Of a stretch of DNA of 64,000 nucleotides, positions 19,833 to 27,747 are shown in pieces (positions within the stretch are counted from its first letter, which is position 1; each line of letters begins with the position of its first letter). The translations under genes were made by a program, and so were the position numbers. The notes beneath the pieces are model-generated. The model saw only the letters and a program-made list of their open reading frames with translations. It did not search any database and was not told the origin of the DNA. The DNA is from Pontivivens marinum (lineage in GTDB: Bacteria; Pseudomonadota; Alphaproteobacteria; Rhodobacterales; Rhodobacteraceae), in the NCBI RefSeq assembly GCF_900231835.1, contig NZ_OCTN01000001.1, positions 186,001-250,000 on the forward strand. The letters run 5' to 3'.

Positions 19833-20564
19833 TTACAGAGAGCTTGCCCGCAAAAGTTTCTGCCGAACCGGTGGAATTCCCTTTATTTCCAGTCCGGTAA
19901 AGACGTGCAGCGTGTTCATATCCTTGTCCACAACCGCATGATCCGACACCCAGCCCCCCATCAACAGATAGGTGCGCAACAGGGGCGGCATCGCCTTCAT
20001 CGCCTTCTTCAAATCGGGGCGGTGCAAACGCTGACCAAAACGGAACACGCTGGGCGCCTTAACCCGTGGCAACCATCGCTTTGGCGCCAGATGGCGTTCG
20101 CGCAACAGGTCAAACGCATCCATATAGGCCTCGGCCTCAACCCCATGGAACGAGGAGCAACCGAACAACAATTCCACATTATGATCATCTACATAGCGCA
20201 CCATAGCGCCCCACGCGATGCGCAGGATATCGGGATCGCGATGGTCGGGATCGATACAGAATCGCCCCATCTCAACCATCGGACCGGGGAATGCGGCCAG
20301 CGCGTCCAGCTCGTAATATTGGGCGGAATAGCTGTTTCCGATCTGCGTGCCGGTCTCGAACGGCATCAGGCGGTAACAGCAGACCAAGGTATCGCTGCGC
20401 TCCTCCTCGATCAGGACATGGATGCAGGTTTTGTCGAAATCATCAGCGTCCACACCCGCCTGCTCACCCCGAAAGGTGCGGAAGCGTAGGCGCTGCGCGG
20501 CGACTATATCGGCGTCACTTTGCGCGAACCTCACGCGATAACGACCTTTCCTGAAGACCTTCAT
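19833..20564 (-). CDS. olsB: L-ornithine N(alpha)-acyltransferase (ornithine lipid synthesis)
   Basis: A 243-aa GNAT-like acyltransferase that joins a 3-hydroxyacyl group from acyl carrier protein to ornithine, giving lyso-ornithine lipid. Recognisable OlsB-type segments are RYRVRFAQSDADIVAAQRLRFRTF at the N-terminus, DTLVCCYRLMP near 60 and MVEMGRFCIDPDHRDPDILRIAWGA near 95. The ATG at 20564 is preceded by GGGAGA; upstream frame extension has no family sequence. olsA, which adds the second acyl chain, is not adjacent here. It is divergent from msrB and followed by an esterase gene. Confidence 0.85.
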   Translation of the reverse strand: MKVFRKGRYRVRFAQSDADIVAAQRLRFRTFRGEQAGVDADDFDKTCIHVLIEEERSDTLVCCYRLMPFETGTQIGNSYSAQYYELDALAAFPGPMVEMGRFCIDPDHRDPDILRIAWGAMVRYVDDHNVELLFGCSSFHGVEAEAYMDAFDLLRERHLAPKRWLPRVKAPSVFRFGQRLHRPDLKKAMKAMPPLLRTYLLMGGWVSDHAVVDKDMNTLHVFTGLEIKGIPPVRQKLLRASSL

Positions 20565-20642
20565 GGGGTGTCTCCCGCCTATCCATGACCTATATGTCAG
20601 AAATTGGCGGCTCTGCCCCGCAATGCAAGGAAAAGGTCGGTT

Positions 20643-21041
20643 ATGCATCAAAAGTTCACAAAACCCGACGCCGAATGGCGCGCTGATCTCAACGATCTGG
20701 AATATAAAGTTCTGCGCAAAAAGGGGACCGAACGCGCCGGTAGCCACGATAATTTCCCCAAGGAGCCGGGCGTATTCAACTGCCGTGGCTGCGGTCAGCC
20801 CCTGTTCACACAGGCCGATAAATTCGAGAGCGGCACCGGCTGGCCCAGCTTTATCCGCCCCATCACCCCCGACGCCGTGGACGAGCATAGCGACCGTAGC
20901 TTCTTCATGCGCCGGACGGAGGTTGTCTGCTCAAATTGCGACGGCCATCTGGGCCATGTATTCCCCGATGGACCGCAACCAACAGGTCAACGGTATTGCA
21001 TGAACGGCGTCGCAATGACGTTCACAGCTACCGACGAATAG
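20643..21041 (+). CDS. msrB: Peptide-methionine (R)-S-oxide reductase
   Basis: A 132-aa MsrB that repairs the R form of methionine sulfoxide in proteins. The structural zinc site is C47-x2-C50 and C96-x2-C99. The catalytic cysteine is C119 in RYCMNG, and the substrate site GTGWPSF is near 65. The ATG at 20643 sits behind an AAGGAAAAGG region and starts at the family's normal N-terminus; an upstream ATG at 20604 adds unrelated basic residues. It has no signal peptide, so it is cytosolic. A strong terminator follows. Confidence 0.95.
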   Translation: MHQKFTKPDAEWRADLNDLEYKVLRKKGTERAGSHDNFPKEPGVFNCRGCGQPLFTQADKFESGTGWPSFIRPITPDAVDEHSDRSFFMRRTEVVCSNCDGHLGHVFPDGPQPTGQRYCMNGVAMTFTATDE

Positions 21042-21060
21042 GCCACGCAACACGTGAAAC

Positions 21061-21094
21061 GTTCCTTCAGCGGGCCCCAACCCGCTGAAGGAAC
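21061..21094. terminator. Bidirectional terminator between msrB and bamE
   Basis: A perfect 14-bp inverted repeat (GTTCCTTCAGCGGG at 21061-21074 and its complement at 21081-21094) with a 6-base loop lies between two converging genes. The plus side continues ACTCTTATT, a weak T-rich run; the minus side has no clear T-tract. Stem strength and placement make it a convincing shared terminator. Confidence 0.85.
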
Positions 21095-21098
21095 ACTC

Positions 21099-21569
21099 TT
21101 ATTCCTCGGCGATCAGGTTACCCGGATTAAAGATGTTGCCCACAACCTGCGTGATGATCGACAACTCGTTGCCGAATGTTTCCGTTGTGCGGGAAACGAT
21201 GCGCACAGAGTGGCCATCCTCAATCCCGTAAACCGAAACATCGCGCACGACGTCATTTTCATCGAATTGAATCGCAACCACGCGGCGGCCAACAACCTCC
21301 TTGGCGCGGTACAGATAGGTCTCGGTGTTGCTGGCAACGTAATACCATGCATCATCGGTCAGAATGCCTGTATCGCCCGGACGACCCAGTGCGGCGCCAA
21401 CGGTCCGCTTACTGTCCTGGCCCACGACGATGCGGTCCAGTTCGATATCGGGCGGAGCATAACCGTGGCTATGCAGCAGTGGCGCACAGGCCCCGAGTGT
21501 GAGAGTAGCGACCAGTGCAAGACCACCCAGGCCAAGACCATGCACGCGAAAACCGGATATGCGGATCAT
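21099..21569 (-). CDS. bamE: BamE/SmpA-OmlA domain outer-membrane lipoprotein
   Basis: A 156-aa lipoprotein: signal peptide with lipobox LGAC (Cys28), then the SmpA/OmlA fold seen as DRIVVGQDSKRTVGAALGRPGDTGILTDDAWYYVAS, where the G-x-D-K/S-R-x-x-V-x-x-x-L-G-x-P pattern is the family core. It is the small accessory lipoprotein of the BAM complex that inserts outer-membrane beta-barrels. It lacks the longer C-terminal tails of some family members. It is divergent from yceD with 97 bases between the starts. Confidence 0.9.
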   Translation of the reverse strand: MIRISGFRVHGLGLGGLALVATLTLGACAPLLHSHGYAPPDIELDRIVVGQDSKRTVGAALGRPGDTGILTDDAWYYVASNTETYLYRAKEVVGRRVVAIQFDENDVVRDVSVYGIEDGHSVRIVSRTTETFGNELSIITQVVGNIFNPGNLIAEE

Positions 21570-21666
21570 TAGGTTGGCCTCCCATAGGCGTCAGGCTATT
21601 GCCAACCGTTGCTACCCCGCACATCCTCGCAGGGCAAGCAGAACAGATCACAAGGAGCGACCCTTC

Positions 21667-22221
21667 ATGAGCAACGCACCTCACAGTGGACCGAAAATCG
21701 AGTTCCCCCGCCCGCTTGCCACCCACCGGTTGATCCGCGACGGGCAAACCCACTTTAACGAGACAGCAACCGCACAGGAACGCGCCGATCTGGCCGAACT
21801 GTTCGGAATCATCTCCATCGACCTGCTCAGCTTTTCAGGCACCATCACCCGTGAGGGCGAGGACGGCCTGCGGCTCAAGGGGCGCCTGCGCGCCACCGTC
21901 GTGCAAAGCTGTGTCGTGACCCTGCGCGATGTAAAAACCAAGCTGGATGAGGTGGTTGAGCGCCTCTACTCCCCCGATATCGACCCAGAGGATATCGATC
22001 TGGACAGTGATGAGGAGGACGCAGTGGAACCGCTGACCCGCACCCTGAACATCGGTCTGGTCGCGACGGAGGCAACCGCCCTGGCCCTGCCCCCCTACCC
22101 CAAGGCGAAAGGCGTCGGCGCAGGTGATTTGATCACGGAAACAGGCGCAGATGACCCCGAACCGGAGAAACCTTTTGCCGCATTAGCAGCATTACGCGAC
22201 AAACTGGCGGATAAGCAGTAA
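21667..22221 (+). CDS. yceD: YceD family (DUF177) protein
   Basis: A 184-aa acidic protein of the DUF177 family, which almost always precedes rpmF in bacteria and has been linked to 23S rRNA accumulation in plants and bacteria. The central part LSFSGTITREGEDGLRLKGRLRATVVQSCVVTLRDV matches the family, although the conserved cysteine pair is reduced to one (QSCVV) here. A long acidic run DIDPEDIDLDSDEEDAVEPL follows. AAGGAG lies before the ATG at 21667; an upstream in-frame start would overlap bamE's promoter region. rpmF follows after 147 bases that hold a possible promoter. Confidence 0.85.
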   Translation: MSNAPHSGPKIEFPRPLATHRLIRDGQTHFNETATAQERADLAELFGIISIDLLSFSGTITREGEDGLRLKGRLRATVVQSCVVTLRDVKTKLDEVVERLYSPDIDPEDIDLDSDEEDAVEPLTRTLNIGLVATEATALALPPYPKAKGVGAGDLITETGADDPEPEKPFAALAALRDKLADKQ

Positions 22222-22229
22222 GTTTCCCC

Positions 22230-22257
22230 TTGCACCTATGCGGCCAATGCGTATTTT
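22230..22257 (+). promoter_or_regulatory. Possible promoter for rpmF-plsX-fabH
   Basis: TTGCAC (22230-22235), a 16-base spacer and TATTTT (22252-22257) lie in the yceD-rpmF gap, leaving a leader of about 105 bases. The match to consensus is partial, and the signal rests mainly on position and the local AT-richness. Confidence 0.25.
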
Positions 22258-22368
22258 GCCGCTCTCATTCAAGAGACGTTTTACGGGTGGAGTCGCGGCG
22301 CGATATTCCTTCCGAGCGCCACGAAACATCAGGGTCACGCGAGACCCGCGAAACGACCGAGGTTAGTC

Positions 22369-22575
22369 ATGGCTGTTCCTAAGAGCAAAATCACACGCTC
22401 CAAGCGTGGTATGCGCCGTTCCCACGATGCACTGGTTGCAGCGAACCCGAACGAGTGCGGAAACTGCGGCGAGCTGCGCCGCCCACACCACGTTTGCCCC
22501 TCCTGCGGGCACTACGCTGATCGTGAAGTCGTCGCACTGGCCGACGAAATCGATCTGGACGAAGACGCAGCGTAA
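22369..22575 (+). CDS. rpmF: 50S ribosomal protein L32
   Basis: A 68-aa protein with the L32 N-terminus [22 protein letters not shown] and the C2-C2 zinc ribbon [20 protein letters not shown] (CxxC...CxxC). Length and position between yceD and plsX are typical. It forms part of the large ribosomal subunit. The retained four cysteines mark it as the zinc-binding form rather than a zinc-independent paralogue. Confidence 0.98.
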   Translation: MAVPKSKITRSKRGMRRSHDALVAANPNECGNCGELRRPHHVCPSCGHYADREVVALADEIDLDEDAA

Positions 22576-22595
22576 CGTTAGCTGGTAGTCAAACG

Positions 22596-22616
22596 GGGTG
22601 CGGTACGGCCGCACCC
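22596..22616 (+). other. Hairpin between rpmF and plsX
   Basis: GGGTGCGG (22596-22603) pairs perfectly with CCGCACCC (22609-22616) around a 5-base loop. No T-run follows, so it is more likely an RNA stability or processing element separating the abundant L32 message from plsX-fabH than a terminator. Confidence 0.45.
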
Positions 22617-22635
22617 ATGGGAGGCAGACCAGATT

Positions 22636-23688
22636 ATGGCCCGCAACATCGTGATCTCCATTGATGCTATGGGCGGCGACGCTGGCCCTGCCGCCGTTAT
22701 CGGTGGCATGGTCAAGTCCGCCAATAAGAACGAAGAAATTCGCTATATCGTTCACGGGAACGAGGCGGAGCTTCGTCCCCTCATCGAAAAACAGCGCACA
22801 CTCGACGGTATTGTCGAGATTCGACACTGTGACGATGTCATCTCCATGACAGAAAAACCCTCCCGCGCGATGCGCTCGGGCAAGGGCAGTTCCATGTGGG
22901 GCACGCTGCAAACCGTTGAAAACGGTGATGCAACTGTCGCTGTGTCCTGCGGAAATACCGGCGCGCTGATGGCAATTTCGATGCTACGCCTGCGCCGGGC
23001 GCCGGGCGTTGACCGCCCTGCCATCGCGGTTCTGTGGCCATCCCGTGGCCCTGCCGGACATAATATCGTTCTGGACGTTGGCGCCGATATCCGGGCCGAG
23101 GCCCGCGATCTGGTCCAATACGCCATCATGGGCACCGAATATGCCCGCCTTGGCCTCGACCTCGCCCTACCCCGCGTGGGTCTGCTGAATGTCGGGACCG
23201 AGGAACATAAGGGCCGCGCCGCCTTGCATGAGGCCGCCGAACTCCTCGAATCACATGCCGCGAATCCCGATGTCGGGATGGAATTTGTCGGTTTTGTTGA
23301 GGGCAGCGATATTGGCACCGGCAATGTGGACGTGGTCGTGACCGACGGTTTCACCGGAAATGTCGCGCTAAAAACAGCCGAGGCAACCGCCACGCTGATT
23401 CGCGGTTTCCTGCGCGAGGCAATGGAACACACAATTTTCAGCCGCATCGGCGCATTATTCGCGCTGACCTCACTGCGGCGCCTGCAAAAACGGGTTGATC
23501 CGCGCCGAATCAATGGCGGCGTGTTCCTCGGATTGAATGGCGCGGTTGTGAAATCCCATGGCAGCGCCGATGCGACCGGCGTGTCTGCCGCGATCAAGCT
23601 GGCCTTCCGTCTGGCCCAGAACGGCTTTTCGCAAAAGGTAGCGGACCGCGTCGCAAATGCAGCAAAACCGGAGGCCCACCCTAAATGA
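22636..23688 (+). CDS. plsX: Phosphate acyltransferase PlsX
   Basis: A 350-aa enzyme that makes acyl-phosphate from acyl-ACP, the acyl donor for the first step of phospholipid synthesis by PlsY. The N-terminus IVISIDAMGGDAGPAAVIGG is the family signature, followed by SCGNTGALMA near 107 and VVTDGFTGNVALKTAEA near 233. It is a peripheral membrane protein in other bacteria. Start at the ATG 22636 follows GGGAGG. It overlaps fabH by ATGA at 23685-23688, coupling phospholipid and fatty-acid initiation. Confidence 0.96.
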   Translation: MARNIVISIDAMGGDAGPAAVIGGMVKSANKNEEIRYIVHGNEAELRPLIEKQRTLDGIVEIRHCDDVISMTEKPSRAMRSGKGSSMWGTLQTVENGDATVAVSCGNTGALMAISMLRLRRAPGVDRPAIAVLWPSRGPAGHNIVLDVGADIRAEARDLVQYAIMGTEYARLGLDLALPRVGLLNVGTEEHKGRAALHEAAELLESHAANPDVGMEFVGFVEGSDIGTGNVDVVVTDGFTGNVALKTAEATATLIRGFLREAMEHTIFSRIGALFALTSLRRLQKRVDPRRINGGVFLGLNGAVVKSHGSADATGVSAAIKLAFRLAQNGFSQKVADRVANAAKPEAHPK

Positions 23689-24659
23689 CCACGCTACGCG
23701 CCGTTCCCGTTGGCTGTGGCCATTACTTGCCTGACCGGATTGTTCCGAATTCCGAATTCGAAAAAACACTGGATACATCCGACGAATGGATTCGCGCCCG
23801 CACGGGGATTGAGCGTCGCCACTTCGCCGCAGATGACCAAAAAACCTCAGACCTTGCGATCGCCGCGGCCAAGGCTGCGCTGCTGGATGCAGGGCTGGAT
23901 GGCTCCGATATCGACGCCATCGTGCTGGCAACAGCAACACCTGACCAGACATTCCCCTCCACCGCGACACGCGTACAGCATGCCATCGGCGCAGGCGGAT
24001 TTGCCTTCGACATGCAGGCCGTTTGCGCCGGCTTTATCTACGCGCTGGCCAATGCCGACGCGTTGATCAAGGCGGGTCAGGCCAAGCGTGTGATGGTGAT
24101 CGGCGCGGAAACCTTCTCGCGCATCCTCGACTATACCGACCGCGGCACCTGCGTTTTGTTCGGTGACGGCGCGGGCGCACTGATTCTCGAGGCACGTGAG
24201 GGCGACGGTAGCTCTGATGATGCGGGCATCCTCAGCACCGATCTGCACTCGGACGGCAAATTTAATGACCTGCTCTACGTCGATGGCGGCGTATCCACGA
24301 CAGGCACCGTGGGCCAGCTGCGCATGCAGGGACGTGAGGTGTTTAAACACGCTGTAACCAAGCTTTCCGCCGCTGGTAACACCGCCATGGAAAAGGCAGG
24401 CGTCGCACCGGATGACGTGACCTATGTTGTGCCCCATCAGGCGAATCTGCGCATCATTACAGCCGTTGCGCAGAAAATGTCCCTACCGATTGAGCGGATT
24501 GTGGTGACGGTTCAGGATCACGGCAATACCTCGGCCGCATCGATTCCCCTCGCCATGTCGGTGGCACGTGCGGATGGACGGATTAAGGCGAATGACCTGA
24601 TCCTGATGGAGGCAATTGGCGGCGGTTTGGCCTGGGGTGCGGCCCTTATGCGCTGGTAA
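23685..24659 (+). CDS. fabH: Beta-ketoacyl-ACP synthase III
   Basis: A 324-aa condensing enzyme that starts fatty-acid synthesis from acetyl-CoA and malonyl-ACP. The catalytic triad is Cys114 (QAVCAGF), His251 (VPHQAN) and Asn281 (HGNTSAAS). The N-terminal DEWIRARTGIERR and C-terminal GGGLAWGAALMRW stretches are typical of FabH. Length is normal. Overlap with plsX suggests coupling; ihfA follows after about 100 bases. Confidence 0.97.
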   Translation: MTTLRAVPVGCGHYLPDRIVPNSEFEKTLDTSDEWIRARTGIERRHFAADDQKTSDLAIAAAKAALLDAGLDGSDIDAIVLATATPDQTFPSTATRVQHAIGAGGFAFDMQAVCAGFIYALANADALIKAGQAKRVMVIGAETFSRILDYTDRGTCVLFGDGAGALILEAREGDGSSDDAGILSTDLHSDGKFNDLLYVDGGVSTTGTVGQLRMQGREVFKHAVTKLSAAGNTAMEKAGVAPDDVTYVVPHQANLRIITAVAQKMSLPIERIVVTVQDHGNTSAASIPLAMSVARADGRIKANDLILMEAIGGGLAWGAALMRW

Positions 24660-24761
24660 GGTGCCACTTTCGCATCACCTCGCAAGCCCCTGTTATTGAC
24701 TCTCTTTCGTGAATCCCAATACCCTTCGTCGAACGACTTTTAGGGTACGAAGGATTCCAGC

Positions 24762-25064
24762 ATGAGCGAGAAGACACTGACACGAATGGACCTCAGTGAG
24801 GCTGTCTATCGTGAAGTTGGGTTGAGCAGAAACGAATCTGCCCAGTTGGTTGAGGACGTGCTCAAGCATATGTCCGACGCACTGGTTACCGGCGAACAGG
24901 TCAAGATTTCATCCTTCGGCACATTCTCCGTTCGGGACAAAACAGCCCGCATCGGACGGAACCCAAAGACTGGCGAAGAGGTCCCCATCGACCCGCGTCG
25001 GGTCCTGACCTTCCGTCCTTCTCATCTCATGAAGGACAGGGTGGACGCGGGCAACAAAGCCTAA
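24762..25064 (+). CDS. ihfA: Integration host factor alpha subunit
   Basis: A 100-aa DNA-bending protein of the HU/IHF family that works as a dimer with Ihf[34 protein letters not shown] forms the helical body, and the beta-arm carries [23 protein letters not shown], with the intercalating proline in the RNPKTG loop. Position behind fabH and before a MerR-type gene is characteristic of alphaproteobacteria. The 102-base upstream gap holds a TACCCT/AGGGTA inverted repeat (24720-24725 and 24742-24747) that may be regulatory. Confidence 0.95.
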   Translation: MSEKTLTRMDLSEAVYREVGLSRNESAQLVEDVLKHMSDALVTGEQVKISSFGTFSVRDKTARIGRNPKTGEEVPIDPRRVLTFRPSHLMKDRVDAGNKA

Positions 25065-25082
25065 GTTCATTGGCGGGGGCAC

Positions 25083-25571
25083 ATGAAAAAATCATCGCAG
25101 GCATTCAGAACAATATCTGAAGTGTCGGAGACGGTCGCCGTCCCCGCGCATGTGCTGCGATTCTGGGAAAGCAAATTCACCCAGATCAAACCGGTAAAGC
25201 GCGGCGGTGGCCGTCGCTATTACCGGCCAGAGGACGTGCAGCTTCTGATCGCTATCCGCGAATTGCTCTACACGCAGGGGCTAACCATCCGCGGCGTCCA
25301 AAAGATGCTGCGCGAACATGGAGTAAAGTCCTTGTCCCAACGCTATGGAAATCCCGACGCTTCCCCCGAATCAGATCCCGAGGAAGCAGATCTGTGGAAC
25401 GACGTACCGGCCGAAGGATTGGCCGAACAGGAGGACGACATGCCTGCTACGCAGACCGAACGCAAACCTGCTGACCCGCAACGCGCCGTTGCCATGCGCT
25501 CCATCCTGACCCGTTTGGAGAGCCTGCGGGAGCGGATGGACAACCATCCTGCACCAGATACTTCAGAATGA
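25083..25571 (+). CDS. MerR-family transcriptional regulator
   Basis: A 162-aa regulator with an N-terminal MerR winged helix-turn-helix: [48 protein letters not shown] (residues 8-56). The effector region is short and acidic with a C-terminal coiled coil ([19 protein letters not shown]), and has no cysteines for metal or redox sensing. The ligand and targets are unknown. It is nearly always downstream of ihfA in this group, 18 bases away here, and is followed by a tRNA-Pro. Confidence 0.88.
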   Translation: MKKSSQAFRTISEVSETVAVPAHVLRFWESKFTQIKPVKRGGGRRYYRPEDVQLLIAIRELLYTQGLTIRGVQKMLREHGVKSLSQRYGNPDASPESDPEEADLWNDVPAEGLAEQEDDMPATQTERKPADPQRAVAMRSILTRLESLRERMDNHPAPDTSE

Positions 25572-25583
25572 GTGAAAACGCGC

Positions 25584-25612
25584 TTGAAGCCGCTGGCGGT
25601 TTGGGGCAATAC
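25584..25612 (+). promoter_or_regulatory. Candidate promoter of tRNA-Pro
   Basis: TTGAAG (25584-25589), a 17-base spacer and CAATAC (25607-25612) sit 12 bases before the tRNA. The -35 is fair and the -10 poor. It is listed because the same TTGA-N17 arrangement lies before the tRNA-Val gene. Confidence 0.28.
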
Positions 25613-25624
25613 CTCGCGCACGGT

Positions 25625-25698
25625 CGGGCTATAGCGCAGTCTGGTAGCGCGTCCGTCTGGGGGACGGAAGGTCGTAGGTTCGAATCCTGCTAGCCCGA
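25625..25698 (+). tRNA. tRNA-Pro (anticodon GGG)
   Basis: A complete cloverleaf: acceptor CGGGCTA/TAGCCCG, D stem GCGC/GCGC, anticodon stem TCCGT/ACGGA around CTGGGGG (anticodon GGG) and T stem GTAGG/CCTGC around TTCGAAT. Discriminator A is followed by an encoded CCA (25699-25701). The C1-G72 pair fits bacterial tRNA-Pro. Confidence 0.96.
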
Positions 25699-25713
25699 CC
25701 AAAAATATTCTTG

Positions 25714-25742
25714 AACGCCGGTGCCCCCAGCCCCGGCGTTTT
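25714..25742 (+). terminator. Intrinsic terminator after tRNA-Pro
   Basis: AACGCCGG (25714-25721) pairs with CCGGCGTT (25733-25740), followed directly by more T (TTTTG). An 8-bp GC-rich stem plus T-run 16 bases after the tRNA CCA is a clear terminator. Confidence 0.8.
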
Positions 25743-25760
25743 GCTTATGAGGCGACACGT

Positions 25761-26858
25761 ATGAACCAGCCCCTCATGACTGCGACATCTGAAATCGGTG
25801 TTCTGCCCTCACATGCCATCGCATCGCTGATCGCCACGGGCGCAATCACTGCTACGCAGCCGATTCCTGATGAGCAGATACAGCCTGCCAGCCTCGACCT
25901 GCGCCTGGGCGCTGTTGCACACCGTGTTCGTGCATCCTTCCTACCCGGGACAGCGACAGTGGCGGACCGTATTGCCGATTTCGCGATGCATGAGATTTCG
26001 CTGGAGAACGGCGCCGTGCTGGAAAAGGGCTGCGTCTATCTGGTTCCGCTGATGGAATCACTGAACCTGCCCGCAACCATCGATGCGGTCGCGAATGCCA
26101 AAAGCTCAACCGGCCGCCTTGATCTGTTCACCCGCCTGATTACCGATCAAGGGGTGGAATTCGACCGAATCGATGCGGGCTATACCGGCCCCCTATGGGC
26201 AGAGATTAGCCCCCGCTCCTTCTCCGTCCTTGTGCGCCCCGGTTTGCGCCTGAACCAGATCCGGTTCCGCCACGGTCAGGCCATGCTGGATGACGACGCG
26301 CTCAGCGCGCTGCACAGCGCCACACGGCTCGTTGACGGCCCTGCACATATCGACGGCGGCTTGGGCTTCTCCGTGGATCTACGGCTGGGCGCAGGGCCCG
26401 TGGGCTACCGTGCGAAGCCACACACGGCGCTGATCGATCTGGATCGGCTCAACCACTACCCCGTTGATGCGTTTTGGGAGGAAGTCCACGCCACCGATGG
26501 CCGGATTATCCTCGACCCCGGCGCGTTCTATATCTTGGTCAGTCGTGAGGCTGTCCACGTCCCGCCGGATTACGCCGCCGAAATGGCGCCCTATCTGGCG
26601 ATGGTTGGTGAGTTCCGCGTGCACTATGCGGGGTTCTTTGACCCCGGATTTGGCAATACCGATGCAGGCGGCGCGGGTTCGCGCGGCGTGCTTGAGGTCC
26701 GCTGTCACGAGGCCCCCTTCGCGCTGGAACATGGCCAGATCGTCGGACGCTTGGTCTATGAGAAGATGCAGCAGCGACCGCAGAAACTCTACGGCGCTGA
26801 CATGAATTCAAACTATCAGGGACAGGGGCTGAAGCTGTCGAAACACTTCAAAACCTGA
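25761..26858 (+). CDS. dcd: 2'-deoxycytidine 5'-triphosphate deaminase (long form)
   Basis: A 365-aa protein of the long, duplicated dCTP deaminase type found in alphaproteobacteria, roughly twice the length of E. coli Dcd. It makes dUTP for thymidylate synthesis and belongs to the dUTPase fold. Family segments are IQPASLDLRLGAVAHRVRASFLPG near 40, VANAKSSTGRLDLFTRLITDQGVEFDRI near 110 (the SSxGR trimer site), YTGPLWAEISPRSFSVLVRPGLRLNQIRF near 135, and a second half repeating the pattern (HYAGFFDPGFGN). It is monocistronic, between the tRNA-Pro terminator and a converging small gene. Confidence 0.93.
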   Translation: MNQPLMTATSEIGVLPSHAIASLIATGAITATQPIPDEQIQPASLDLRLGAVAHRVRASFLPGTATVADRIADFAMHEISLENGAVLEKGCVYLVPLMESLNLPATIDAVANAKSSTGRLDLFTRLITDQGVEFDRIDAGYTGPLWAEISPRSFSVLVRPGLRLNQIRFRHGQAMLDDDALSALHSATRLVDGPAHIDGGLGFSVDLRLGAGPVGYRAKPHTALIDLDRLNHYPVDAFWEEVHATDGRIILDPGAFYILVSREAVHVPPDYAAEMAPYLAMVGEFRVHYAGFFDPGFGNTDAGGAGSRGVLEVRCHEAPFALEHGQIVGRLVYEKMQQRPQKLYGADMNSNYQGQGLKLSKHFKT

Positions 26859-26864
26859 ACCTGC

Positions 26865-27107
26865 TTAGCGGTTGCGCATCTCTTCCTCACGACGGGCGAT
26901 TTCTTCCTCACGCGCGCGCAGGGCTTCCTCACGATCATGTTCGGCTATTGCCGCCTCGCGCCGTTGCAAAGCCTGCTCACGCTCACTCAATCGGTCGCGT
27001 GGCTGTCGGGCCTGGTTCATCAATTCGCCCGATTTGCGAAAGGCCGTGTTCATGCCGCGGCGCATCACCTGACGCATCACCATGTTGATAATTGAATTCA
27101 GGTTCAT
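26865..27107 (-). CDS. Small charged coiled-coil protein, unknown function
   Basis: An 80-aa product from the ATG at 27107, chosen because GAGAGG lies just upstream and the N-terminus MNLNSIINMVMRQVMRRGMNTAF is a hydrophobic/basic amphipathic helix. The C-terminal half is almost pure charged coiled coil with Arg-Glu repeats (SEREQALQRREAAI, EALRAREEEIARREEE). No family is recognised beyond similar short proteins in this family of bacteria. It lies 19 bases after scpB on the same strand and is probably co-transcribed; membrane or nucleoid attachment through the N-terminal helix is a guess. Confidence 0.7.
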   Translation of the reverse strand: MNLNSIINMVMRQVMRRGMNTAFRKSGELMNQARQPRDRLSEREQALQRREAAIAEHDREEALRAREEEIARREEEMRNR

Positions 27108-27126
27108 CTTGGCCTCTCTCAGCTCA

Positions 27127-27747
27127 CTATTCGAACATATCGTCCTGATTGCGATTCGGGTCTTGCTCACCTTCACGCAGATCGCCGGGGGACGGGCGAT
27201 TGTCCAGCAGTCCCGCCGCGCGCAATTCCTTCAGATCAGGCAGATCCCGCGCCGTTTCAAGGCCGAAATGCGCCAAAAACGCGGCCGTTGTCGTGAACGT
27301 TACGGGCCGCCCCGGTGTTTGCCGCCTGCGGCCCAGCTTGATCCAATCCAGCTCCATCAACAAATCGACTGTACCACGGCTGACAGAAACACCACGGATT
27401 TCTTCGATCTCGGCGCGTGTTACCGGCTCGTGATAAGCCACAATGGCCAAGGTTTCGATGGCGGCGCGGCTTAGCTTGCGCGTTTCGACCACTTCTTTTT
27501 GCATCAGGAATGACAGGTCAGCAGCCGTGCGAAAGGCCCATTCATCGCCGGATCGCACCAGTTGCACGCCGCGATCCGCATAGCGCTGACGTAATGCGCG
27601 CAGCGCCGCAGGCACATCGCACCCATGCGGCAAGCGCGCGGTCAGTGCAGCAGTGCTCAGCGCCTTGGACGATGCAAACAGAATCGCCTCAACCATACGC
27701 TGCTGCTCCTCGATCGGAGGGGCCTGAAAGAGTGTTTCCGTGCTCAT
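27127..27747 (-). CDS. scpB: Segregation and condensation protein B
   Basis: A 206-aa ScpB: two winged-helix domains with the typical segments EEQQRMVEAILFASSKALSTAAL near 13, RAAIETLAIVAYHEPVTRAEIEEIRGV near 95 and VDLLMELDWIKLGRRRQTPGRPVTF near 126. It works with ScpA and the Smc ATPase to compact and segregate the chromosome. The C-terminal tail is acidic and disordered-looking. It overlaps scpA by ATGA at 27744-27747, so the two are made together. smc is not in the window. Confidence 0.95.
   Translation of the reverse strand: MSTETLFQAPPIEEQQRMVEAILFASSKALSTAALTARLPHGCDVPAALRALRQRYADRGVQLVRSGDEWAFRTAADLSFLMQKEVVETRKLSRAAIETLAIVAYHEPVTRAEIEEIRGVSVSRGTVDLLMELDWIKLGRRRQTPGRPVTFTTTAAFLAHFGLETARDLPDLKELRAAGLLDNRPSPGDLREGEQDPNRNQDDMFE

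Noticed and set aside
22752-23597. A 281-codon frame on the minus strand inside plsX
   Set aside because: It is antisense to a complete plsX with all family motifs; its Ser/Arg-rich product is typical of shadow frames in GC-rich DNA.
25343-25702. A minus-strand frame starting GLAGFEPTTFRPPDG over the tRNA-Pro
   Set aside because: It is antisense to the merR gene and the tRNA-Pro, another standard tRNA-derived false protein.
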